A stretch of DNA of 64,000 nt from NCBI GenBank assembly GCA_031772625.1, contig CM062816.1, positions 1,673,113,078 to 1,673,177,077 of the forward strand, read 5' to 3'. Positions 33,525 to 43,700 of the stretch are shown here, piece by piece. A program made the position numbers and the translations under genes. Position 1 is the stretch's first letter; the number at the start of each line of letters is the position of its first letter. The stretch comes from Pinus tabuliformis (lineage: Eukaryota; Streptophyta; Pinopsida; Pinales; Pinaceae). The notes beneath the pieces were generated by a model. It was not told where the DNA came from, made no database searches, and saw only the letters and a list, made by a program, of their open reading frames with translations.

Positions 33525-35215
33525 AACTAGCCCTAATTTTAGTAGCATGCAACAACAAGTATAACAACGATAAAAATCACTTACAACATTATAGAGTGTA
33601 TCCAACCAGCAATTCGTTTGCATAACAAATATCCAAGATAAGAGAAGTAGCCCAAATCCATACATCAAAATTCATCCATCTCCAAAAAATATCCTCCAAG
33701 GAAAAAGTACGAAAATTATCTAAGACTAAAGAGATCCGAAGTCAAGCGATGATACAAATGAATGTATCTAACACCAATATATAGCCTTCTAAGGAGTTCG
33801 AATTAGCCTATGGGCCCTTAAAGATAAAATAATGTGCAAATAACAAATCCTAATGGTGACAAGCCCACCATACTAGCTCATAATGTAAAAACAAGCCTCA
33901 CAAGGGGCCAAATAATGATGTATGCATGTCGTAGGGCCCTCCAAAAGCTCAATAACATCTTGAAGTGCCATATTGAGCAATAAATTCCTCAGAATGTGAT
34001 GGAAAAGGGGGTGGCCCCTTGTTCTCCAAGCAGTAGACTTGTGGTGCTCTTAATGGGTCTGAGGGCACACGAATGACCCCATGGGTCTCTATATGAATCA
34101 ATGATGTCTATAGATCCTCTTCAATGGTCCAGGTGGTGGAATGAAAGTTGCCATGACATCGTACAAGCGCTGGGACACCTGCCAAGTCTATGGGGCTCCT
34201 ATGGGGGCCTGCTGGGCATAGTGTACCAATCATGTCACCATAATCCCAAAAGTGGATTGCTAGTAGTATCTGAACATCCTAAAGATCTTTGGAGTGCTAT
34301 TTGTTGCTATGGAGGCCCATGGCTCTCTATGCACACCCTACATGTGACAATGTGGACCTCTGGGGGTAAGAATCCCATATAGGGAAACCAAACCCAAATG
34401 GAAACCACCTGCAATCCTACATAAGATCCAATGCGTCCCCTAGGCTTCCAGTACAATCAGTCATTAAAATAATCGGGTAAAGGAGCTTACAAACCATGGA
34501 TAACAAAGTGGGCATTTCATAATGGCATGCCCTTCCGTAGTGGGCTTTGGCATGCACTAGTGTCTCTAAACTCCAAAGGGGATTAGGCAAGGACCTTATT
34601 AGGTGGTTTCAATTCTTAGAGGGGATAGTATGTCCAAGGTACATCTTTCTAATGGGGGTGGAAAGTGACAAATAGGTGAGATGGAATAGGGTATGTGAGG
34701 GGCAGCCCTGGGCCACATAATGGGGCATAGGGGTAGCTAGATAAGGGGAAGCCCAAACTTGGGTATATAATGTATAGGAGGGAGAAGTCGTGGTACATGA
34801 GGTACCCCAACCTTGATTTTTCCACCTTTCTTTATATGCCTTTTGCCCTTTATGAATTTTTCTTTAGTTAACTGCTCAGGTCTAAAAGAAAAAGAGCATG
34901 ATGTGTATAATATAGCAGTGATTACCCCCTTTGAGGTAGGGCGGTTCATTGCCCTCCAGGGGTTGGGACAATCATGGGTTCTTGAATGATAGAGGAGGCT
35001 CATCTAGGGCCTATGGAACCAGGATTATGGCCATGGATGGGGGAGAGCTCATGTGTTGACTTTTGCCACATGCTAATTATTTTTGTCTTGACCATCTTTT
35101 GCATTTTGTGGTACATTTTCCTGTTAAATATGTCCATTTATGCTTTTCACTTTTTCTTTGAATTGCTTCAACCTCCGGGGCATCATTTTAGGCATAACTC
35201 AAGGTGTGTTGAAGA
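33525..35215 (-). repeat. Family-D repeat, reverse copy with LTR-like end
   Basis: Bases 33870-35215 match 22780-24110 in reverse complement. 33525-33870 is LTR-like, with a minus-strand TATATTGG-type promoter near 33775. Element C inserted at its left edge. Open frames within it (34101-34382, 34737-35003) are not conserved with the other copy and I do not call them genes. Confidence 0.55.
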
Positions 35216-35924
35216 ATCTAGGGCAAATGTAGTTAATGTGATTCTTCTTAGCATGATAACTATTTGTGAGGTATTTTAACTTTTTGCTTATTAGCAGAAT
35301 CTTATCTTGATATAATTAGTGTGTGTAGTTCTTCTTTAAAAAAAATCAGAAAATACAAAAACAAAAAATATTTCACTAGCTTGAGCTCGAATTCTTATCT
35401 TTTAGCTATCTTTGGCTCTTGTTTTGCTCTAAAGGTTTATTTAATTTGGACAAGGAAGTTTTAGTTGCTTGTATTGTGTAAGAAAGCCTGATTTTAAGTA
35501 AAACAAGTTGTTATATAAGGCTTTTGCAGATCTGTAATAGCAACTTACAGCAGCAGTTTTTCATGATAAATGAAGCGATTTTGAGGGGGTTTTGAGCCTA
35601 AAGATATATGTCATCAAAATCTTCCCTTTTATTCACTTCTGAAATTTATTTGAATATTATTTGAAGTGAAAATTAAATTTCCAGGCTGTTGGAAATAAAA
35701 GTTTACATAATAAAAATCAAGGTTTTGACCCTAGTGGGGATGTGACCTCTCAAACTGAGTAGTAAATTCTAGATTTGAATATCTCGCTCATTTCTCAGTG
35801 TTTTGAAGTGATTGAAGGCTAATTCAATTCATATTTTAGTTTAATAACACTTCCAACCCATATCCACCTCATTTTTAGAATGGGCAAATCCAACCTTCAA
35901 TGGTCTCCAAAAAATCGTTATGCA
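35216..35924. other. No gene
   Basis: AT-rich sequence without a recognisable coding or repeat feature, ending at the target duplication TATAA (35925-35929) of the solo LTR A2. Confidence 0.4.
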
Positions 35925-36719
35925 TATAATGTTGATTTGGGGTAGCGTCGGAAGTGCTCTAGCCGCGAAATTTGGTGGAGGTTAGGGCACATGAGATATC
36001 CAATACCCAGAAAGGGTCTGGGCAGATTCTAAACAGTTTGGGAGATATTAAAATAATTAATATTTTTAATGGAGTCCCTAATTCTAAACTTAGGGAATTT
36101 AAAATATTAATGTGAATTAATATAAAACTGTGTTAGAATGGTCCAAAAGACATGGATCAAGCTAGATCTAATCTTAGCTGTCGATTAGGGACTTAATCTC
36201 AGCCGTTGATTTGTCAACAAGAAAAATATAAGAGGAGGCTTGAGGGTCACTTGGAGAATACACCAGAGTGATCAATCATTCTAGTCTCTAGAGCAGGGTT
36301 TGCTAAGAGAGATAGAATTAGTGAACAGTTGCAGTGAGGGGCAGTGAGTACGAGGCAAAGAGGCAGGGATAGTGCCGAGAGACTAGCGCAGAAGCAGGGA
36401 GAGGCAAACGCAAAGCCAGAGGGAGCCACGCAGACACTGCGTAGAGCCAGAAGGGCCTGCGTCATCCATGCAGACGCTGTAGGAGTGACGCAGAGAGCCA
36501 GAGAGGCTGCGCAGAGCCTCAGTAGGCTGACGCAAAGGGTTTCAGGCTAACGCAGAGGCTAGCAGGGCTGACGCTGAGCTTCAGATTGTGCTGGAGAGGG
36601 ATTTCGTGGAGCAGGCTTTTCGAATACCTATTTCCAAAGAGAGGTATGGCTGCCAGATTTTTTATCTCTATTGGGTTAGCCAGTTTGGCATCCAGTGTAC
36701 TCCGAAAAGAATTGCTTAA

Positions 36720-37769
36720 TGTTAAAATTGGAAACCAGGGCAAAACTTCATGTGGGTCATCTTATTCATGGCTAATAATATTTTTATTAGATTCCTCTCA
36801 TCGAGAGGTGTAGGATTGATATAAAGATCATCCAATTCCGATAAGTATTCATGGAGATATGAATTTATTTTGATTATGGAATTATTATTAAGCCGACCTA
36901 CAACTCATGTAGGCTCAGAAGCCCAACAGCCGCATCTATTCACCCACCAACGTTGTGTATAAATATAAGAGGAATTTCCTCATTTGGTCTCACTCATCTC
37001 ATCACATCTCTCTTTCTACTGCGCAGATATGAGTCTCTTCTCTACTGCGCTGAAATGGGTCTCTCTCTCTCACACATGTGAAGCCGGAAACTGCTGAAAC
37101 TGAAGCTGCAACTGCAGAAGTAAAGATTGACTTGCGTGGCCTAGAAGATCTCCTCTTTGGAACTGCGCTGTAGGTTCATCTGAACCTCCTTTGAAAGCCG
37201 CAACTTTTGGTGGTGGAATGAAGTCAATCCGACGAACGGTTTGCAAGATATCGACTGCCCTAGTTTGAAGCCGGAAACTGCTAAAACTGAAGCTGCAACT
37301 GCAGAAATAAAGATTGACTTGCGTGGCCTAGAAGATCTCCTCATCTGAACTGCGCTGTAGGTTCATCTGAACCTCCTCTGGAAGCCGAAACTTTTGGTGG
37401 TGGAATGAAGTCAATCCGACTGGTGGTTTGTGAGATATGGTCTGCCCTAGTTTGATAATGAAGCCGCTAATGCTGATGCTACTGATCTAGGGTTTGCTAC
37501 TGCTGATATGAATCAGATTTATTGTACTATTTCTCTCTGTTGAATTATTGAAGATAAAAGAAGATTTGATCAAAGGGTTTCCCCACACATTGTGGGGTTT
37601 GTCCCTGGCTAGCTGCCACATCTTGTGTCTCTTGTCTTGGCTTGTTTTCTGTCGATCGTTTAATGTTCTATCTGCACTTTACTTTATGTACATGTGATTG
37701 CTAATCGGTGGAATATAATAAGAAAAAGAAGTAAACTGTTATAAGCATAGAACATACCATAACTTAACA
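36720..37769 (+). repeat. Element B 5' LTR
   Basis: 1050 bp, TGTTAAAATTGG...CATAACTTAACA. It contains an internal tandem duplication of about 187 bp (37081-37267 and 37268-37453, each starting near GAAGCCGGAAACTGCT). A TATA-like ATAAATATAAGAGG lies near 36958. An AGATAAAAGAAG stretch and T-rich U5 follow. Confidence 0.92.
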
Positions 37770-37780
37770 TGGTATCGGAG
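37770..37780 (+). promoter_or_regulatory. Element B primer-binding site
   Basis: TGGTATCGGAG directly follows the 5' LTR. It is the initiator tRNA-Met site with an A-to-G change at position 8. Confidence 0.8.
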
Positions 37781-37858
37781 TTGAGGTGAAGACAAAGCCC
37801 GAGCAAGAGAAAGAGAAATCATTGAAGAGAAGATTGGCAAGGCTATTCTAAAAGAACT

Positions 37859-38557
37859 ATGGGGTCCTCAACACTCTTTCCTGCCGAAGACAAGCTCCGT
37901 GAGAAAGCTGACTATCACGGATGGAAGATGTCTATCGATCTAACCCTTGAAGATCAAGGAGTGCTGGACCATGTAAGAGGCAATATTGTTGAGCCTTCAT
38001 CAAATGCATCTGCTGCTGCCTGGAACAAATGGAAAAATGGAGAAGTCAAAACAAAGAAGATCATCCGGGACTCTATCGACAAGCACTTGGTGGCCTACAT
38101 CTCTGATCTAGACACCTCCAAGGAAATCTACGACAGACTGGTGAGTTTATTTAAAGTTAATGATGCAAATCAAGTTTTGTTTCTTAGAAATAAGTTGAGG
38201 GAAATCAATAAGGGTAAAGATGAAAGTATGCAAGCATACTTCTTAAGGATCACCGAGACCAAGAACGATCTCCTATCTATTGGGGAAACCATTACTGACA
38301 GAGAAATGGCACTCACAACTCTCGGAGGATTACCATCTGAATGGTATGTGTTCAGGACTACTCTTCTGAACAATAATGTAATTCCTAGTTTCGAGGAATT
38401 AATGGCTAGATGCATTCAAGAAGAAACAAGGGAAGAAGTGCAAGAAATGCCCATGCCTAAAGGTCCTCCTGCTGTCTTTTCTTCTCATGCAAAGAGAAGA
38501 AAGGACTCACACCGGGACGATGATCAAAATCCCTCTTATGGCAAATCAAAGGAATGA
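37859..38557 (+). pseudogene. Element B gag, truncated before the zinc knuckle
   Basis: A 232-codon frame with copia gag features: MGSSTLFPAEDKL start, YHGWKMSIDLTLEDQGVLDH, then WNKWKNGEVKTKKIIRDSI, KVNDANQVLFLRNKLREI and MALTTLGGLPSEWYVFRTTL. It is the capsid-forming part. After residue 225 a frameshift moves the basic linker (about 38540-38640, RNDKFNSKGKRRAGDRGRG) into another frame. That linker then runs directly into text lying after the protease core. The zinc knuckle and the protease LDSG motif are therefore lost in one deletion. Confidence 0.85.
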
Positions 38558-38639
38558 CAAATTCAACAGCAAAGGTAAGAGGAGAGCTGGAGATCGAGGA
38601 AGAGGACAACCATTCAAGAAGGCTAGAAAGTCCAGGATG

Positions 38640-40630
38640 TATTAAATGCACCTGACCTCAAAAGGAACCTAGTGTCCATCTCGGCAATGGAAGACAGAGG
38701 CTACAAGGTAACCTTCAGCAATGGCAAGGTATGTATATGGAAAAATAATGTTAAAGATGCCTTTACTCTTGGGTTTAGTGTTGATTCATTATATCAGGTC
38801 GATGGAAGTCTGCTAGCTGTCATGTCTTGTGACACAACTCTTTAGTCCGAACTTTGGCATCGGAGGTTTGCCCACCTTCATTACAAAGCTCTACCCGATG
38901 TAAGACAGATGGTAACAGGGATGCCTGAATTCCAAGTAGAGAAAGAAGGTGTATGTCCGGGATGTGCCGAAGGAAAGCTCAAAAGGGGACCATTCCCTTC
39001 AAGTCAAAGCAAGACCTCCGATATATTACAACTAGTTCACTCAGACATATCAGGTATGATGCCTGTGAACTCCTTGGGAGGATACTCATATTATCTCACT
39101 TTTACAGATGACCATTCTCGAAAGACCTGGATATACTTCTTGAAAAAGAAGGATGAAGTGTTCCCTTGGTTCCGACACTTCAAAGCCCTAATCGAGAATC
39201 AAACCGAAAAGAAGATCAAGATTTTAAGAACTGACAATGGGACTGAATATGAATCTAATGAGTTCCATGATTTTTGTAAAGAGGCTGGCATCAAGAGGGA
39301 GACTACTACACCATATACTCCTGAACAAAATGGTGTCGCAGAAAGGAAGAACCTCACAATTATGGAAGCTGTCCGGGCCATGCTACATGATCAAAGTCTT
39401 CCTAAGTTTCTATGGGCTGAAGCTGCAAACACTGCTGTATATGTACAAAATCGATGCCCTCATCAAGCATTGGGTTCCAAGACTCCTGAAGAAAAATTCA
39501 CCGGTAAGAAACCTGATGTTTCTCATTTTAAAATTTTTGGAAGCCCTGTATACTTTCATGTGCCGAAAGAGAAAAGAAATAAATTGGGAGCATCTGGAAA
39601 GAAGGGAATTTTCGTGGGCTATGGTGAAAATAATAAAGGCTATAGAATCTATGTAGCCGGTCAAAGGGAAGTCATAATTAGTCATGATGTCACCTTTGAC
39701 GAAGATATGGCTCTCAGCAAGGTGATTAATCTTCCGACTTTGAGGAGCTCTCAAGAAGCCGACACCAGGGAACCGAAAGAAAAGGATGATGAATCAATGC
39801 CTGATGTAGAAGAACCCATGGATCCGATTGATCCTCCTCCATATGAGCCTTCCTCTTCTAGGAAGAGGCCTTCATGGCTTAAGGGGTTACTTGATGATGC
39901 TGAAGGACATGCTGTACCCCGAGGAACCTTTCGTGAAAGTAAGAAACCTAGGTATCAAGGATACCTGACCATCATGAGCACGATCATACAAAATGAGCCT
40001 TCGTCATTCTCAGATGCCATCAAGCATCAAGTATGGAAGGATGCTATGACCGAAGAATATGAGTCTATCATAAAGAATGATGTTTGGGAAGTAGTTCCCA
40101 AACCCCAGGACAAGACTTTTGTTACTTCTAAATGGCTTTACAAGATAAAGCATGCAGCAGATGGAAGCACGAAAAAGTATAAGGCTCGTTTTGTTGCTCG
40201 AGGTTTCTCCCAAAAGGAAGGTATAGACTATGATGAGATATTTGCACCTGTTGCCAGATATACGACTATCCGCTCGATCATAGCCCTTGCCACTTCACAA
40301 GGATGGAACCTACATCAGATGGATGTCAAGACTGCGTTCTTTCATGGCTCGATCAAAGAAGAGGTCTACATGGAGCAACCCGAAGGATTTGAGATTTATG
40401 ATCGAAAATCTCATGTATGCAGGTTGAAGAGAGCTCTCTATGGGCTGAAGCAAGCACCCCGAGCATGGTATGAGAGGATCGATAGCTACTTGATGAAGCT
40501 GGGATTCACTAGGAGTGAAGTCGATCCTAACCTTTACTTTAAGGTTGAAGATGACAAGCCTCTCATACTGGTGTTGTATGTGGATGACCTCTTTGTAACA
40601 GGTGCAAACCCTCTCATTCACAAATGTTAG
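38640..40630 (+). pseudogene. Element B pol: integrase and reverse transcriptase
   Basis: Homology starts at about 38640 (VLNAPDLKRNLVSISAMEDR) after the gag/protease deletion. A TAG at 38842-38844 precedes ELWHRRFAHLHY, the integrase zinc domain (His-His, then CPGC). From the ATG at 38909 (573 codons) the integrase triad is complete: Asp46 (LVHSDISG), Asp109 (RTDNGTEY) and Glu145 (EQNGVAERKN), with 35 residues between the last two. The reverse transcriptase follows with [23 protein letters not shown] and YVDDL at 557-561. The frame ends at TAG 40628-40630 just after YVDDL. This is the same lineage as the fragment at 24990-26250. Confidence 0.88.
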
Positions 40631-41509
40631 AGGGAGATGGCTTCTGAATTTGAAATGAAGGACCAAGGACTTGAAGTGTGGCAGAAGCCAAGGGAAATTT
40701 TCCTATCTCAAGGAAAATATGTGGTAAATATATTGGAAAGATTCGGTATGATGGACTGCAAGCCTGTGACTACCTCGAGAATCTTAACTTTTAGAAGTTA
40801 TATCGTAGTGATGTCGGACCAGACTTGGGAAATGCCTCTGAGTTTCAAAAACTCATTCGCATTGATGTTCTTGGTGAACCTCCGTCTGAACATATGTTTT
40901 GCAGTTAGCATTGTGAGCTCATATTTGGTTGAGCCTGACTAGATTGATGCTAGGAATCTTCTGAGATGTCTTCAGGACACAATCTCTCATGGATTAAGAT
41001 ACACTGCCGGAGATGTGAGACTACTTGGATATACTGATGTTAATTGGACAGGCATTGTGGAGGACCATAAGAGCACTTCCGGGTGTTGTTTCTCCTTGGG
41101 ATCTGCTTCGATATCCTGGATGAGAAGGAAACAAAAGTTGGTGGCTTTGAGCACCGCCGAAGCAGAGTATATTGCTGCTAGCATGGCTTCTTGTGAGGCA
41201 GTTTGGTTGCGAAAGCTCTTCAGTGAGTTGTTTGGATTCACATTGGATACCACTGTGATCCTTTGTGACAACCAAAGTGGGATTCGTTTGTCAGAGAATC
41301 CCGTATTCCATGATCGCTCCAAGCATATTGATATCAGATACCATTATATTCGAGATATGGTGCAACGGGGAGCTATAAGGCTCCATCATATCGGTACAGA
41401 TGAACAGGTCGCCGACATTCTGACAAAACCCCTTGGGAAAGTAAAATTTCTGACTTTCCGTGAACAACTTGGAGTTGTTCAAAGACCCTCCAATGAGGGT
41501 CATGTATGA
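40631..41509 (+). pseudogene. Element B pol: end of reverse transcriptase and RNase H
   Basis: Continues in the same frame after the TAG. EFEMKDQGL joins EVWQKPREIFLSQGKY, with the usual HYFLG segment missing. A short frame excursion lies near 40780-40860, and TAG occurs at about 40940. From 41015 the RNase H domain is open to 41509, with LGYTDVNW, STSGCCFSLGS, STAEAEYIAASMASCEAVWL and a final FHDRSKHIDIRYHYIRD. The domain itself seems complete, but it is out of reach of the upstream enzyme parts. Confidence 0.85.
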
Positions 41510-41511
41510 TG

Positions 41512-42380
41512 CATTGAGCTCTGAGAGCTCCAGGGGGGTGCGGGGTGCTTCTTGGAGCAGCATATGACCACAGGATTATTCACTATCCCCTGGTGGTATA
41601 CATGTACACCCCGTGGCGACATTGTAGCAGGATTGATGTGTTCTCCTGTGAGGCCTGGATTAATGTGTTCTCCATGGCAATTGTAGCAGGATTGACGTGT
41701 TCTCCTGTGAGGACAGGATTGATTAGTTCTCCTGTCGAGGCATCCTACCCATGCAGTCTGGGACTCATGGGAAGTACCTCTCATGTGATCAATGAGCAGG
41801 GAAATGAAGTTAGGGACCATAGTAGTACTGATGGACGCATCGTTGTAACTACCATACTCCCTACGCTAGGATGACCTCCATTGATCTGGGATCAATGATA
41901 CTGGTCTGGGACCAGTGGTAGGAGTTGTACCATACTATGACGCTGACTTCGGGTCGGTTGAGACTGGTCTGGGATCAGTGGTACATACTCTGAGACTGAC
42001 TTTGAGTCAATGGAGGATGATATTGGTCTGGGACCATTGGAGTTGTACTCACTATGACGTTGACTTTGGGTTGGTTGAGACTGGTCTGGGACCAGTGGTA
42101 CATACTCTGAGACTGACTTTGAGTCAGTATGATACATCCTCGATCATTTCTTCTTCTTCGTAATTCTGACAAAAGCAGAGTAGAACAGAACAATGCAAGA
42201 GCAGAGCAGAACAAAACAAAACAGTATAGATCAGTGCAGGGCAGAACAAGACAAAGCAGAAAAGGAAAAATAGAGCAGAGCAGGGCAAGGGTCAGGCTGT
42301 ACAAGGCAGTGCATTTGATGGATGAATAGTAACGACCGATTGACAAATTGTAGATGAAGTTCTCCATGGTTGAGAGGGAG
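41512..42380 (+). repeat. Element B 3' untranslated repeat region with hairpin array and polypurine tract
   Basis: Three repetitive blocks lie between pol and the 3' LTR. 41620-41745 repeats GTTCTCCTGTGAGG-type words. 41881-42130 carries five copies of a short hairpin of the form CTGGTCTGGGACCAG, starting at 41881, 41901, 41964, 42023 and 42081, within units of about 60 and 118 bp. 42170-42300 is an AGCAGAACA-rich tract. The region ends in the purine tract TGAGAGGGAG. Open frames here are by-products of the repeats. Confidence 0.7.
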
Positions 42381-43432
42381 TGTTAAAATTGGCAACCAGG
42401 GCAAAACTTCATGTGGGTCATCTTATTCATGGCTAATAATATTTTTATTAGATTCCTCTCATCGAGAAGTGTAGGATTGATATAAAGATCATCCAATTCC
42501 GATAAGTATTCATGGAGATATGAATTTATTTTGATTATGGAATTATTATCAAGCCGACCTACAACTCATGTAGGCTCAGAAGCCCAACAGTTGCATCTAT
42601 TCACCCACCAACGTTGTGTATAAATATAAGATGACTTTTCCTCATTTGGTCTCACTCATCTCATCACATCTCTCTCTCTCTACTGCGCAGATATGAGTCT
42701 CTTCTCTACTGCGCTGAAATGGGTCTCTCTCTCTCTCACATGTGAAGCCGGAAACTGCTGAAACTGAAGCTGCAACTGCAGAAGTAAAGATTGACTTGCG
42801 TGGCCTAGAAGATCTCCTCTTTGGAACTGCGCTGTAGGTTCATCTGAACCTCCTTTGAAAGCCGCAACTTTTGGTGGTGGAATGAAGTCAATCCGATGAA
42901 CGGTTTGCAAGATATCGACTGCCCTAGTATGAAGCTGGAAACTGCTAAAACTGAAGCTGCAACTGCAGAAGTAAAGATTGACTTGCGTGGCCTAGAAGAT
43001 CTCCTCATCTGAACTGCGTTGTAGGTTCATTTGAACCTCCTCTGGAAGCCGAAACTTTTGGTGGTGGAATGAAGTCAATCCGACTGACGGTTTGTGAGAT
43101 ATGGTCTGCCCTAGTTTGATAATGAAGCCGCTAATGCTGATGCTACTGATCTAGGGTTTGCTACTGCTGATATGAATCAGATTATTGTACTATTTCTCTC
43201 TGCTGAATTATTGAAGATAAAAGAAGATTTGATCAAAGGGTTTCCCCACACATTGTGGGGTTTGTCCCTGGCTAGCCGCCACATCTGGTGTCTCTTGTCT
43301 TGGCTTGTTTTCTGTCGATTGTTTAATGTTCTATCTGCACTTTTCTTTATGTACATGTGATTGCTAATCAGTGGAATATAATAAGAAAAAGAAGTAAACT
43401 GTTATAAGCATAGAACATACCATAACTTAACA
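42381..43432 (+). repeat. Element B 3' LTR
   Basis: 1052 bp, colinear with the 5' LTR including the internal 187-bp duplication (about 42746-42932 and 42933-43119). It ends TTAACA followed by the target duplication CTTAA. Confidence 0.92.
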
Positions 43433-43700
43433 CTTAATAATAAAACCCTCAGATAGCTGCATCGGTTTTCCCGCATTGGGTGTTTACGGGGACATTAGTC
43501 CAAAAACAACGGTGTCATTTGTGTGCTTGTCTCTGTTTCCTTAAGTTGATGATCTGTAATGTGTTGAGTATGCACTTGTATTTATTTTCAGTATTTATAT
43601 GGTAAATAACTTGTTAATTAACAGAACAAGTAGGTAGGAATAAATCAGTAAAGTGCATGGAGGGTTTCTAACTGGTAGACTTAGAAACTTCAACATATAA

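Larger units (their letters stand above)
36720..43432 (+). mobile_element. B: degenerate Ty1/copia retrotransposon nested in A2
   Basis: Target duplication CTTAA at 36715-36719 and 43433-43437; LTRs 36720-37769 and 42381-43432; primer site at 37770; gag at 37859; pol pieces to 41509; purine tract TGAGAGGGAG at 42371-42380. The zinc knuckle and protease active site were deleted, and several stops interrupt pol, so the copy cannot act alone. The LTRs differ at well over a dozen positions by eye, so B is older than C. Between pol and the 3' LTR lie about 870 bp of tandem-repeat DNA with hairpins. Confidence 0.92.
35930..43695 (+). repeat. A2: solo LTR of the A superfamily, split by element B
   Basis: Starts TGTTGATTTGGGGTAGCGTC (35930) and ends GAAACTTCAACA (43695), flanked by the duplication TATAA at 35925-35929 and 43696-43700. 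Removing element B and one CTTAA (36720-43437) leaves a single LTR of about 1.05 kb colinear with the A1 LTRs. There is no primer site after its end and no internal region, so it is a solo LTR formed by LTR-LTR recombination after the original insertion. Confidence 0.87.

Noticed and set aside
41975-42367. 130-codon minus-strand frame with a hydrophobic Leu/Cys-rich stretch resembling a membrane protein
   Set aside because: It is the antisense of the AGCAGAACA-rich and hairpin repeats in element B.
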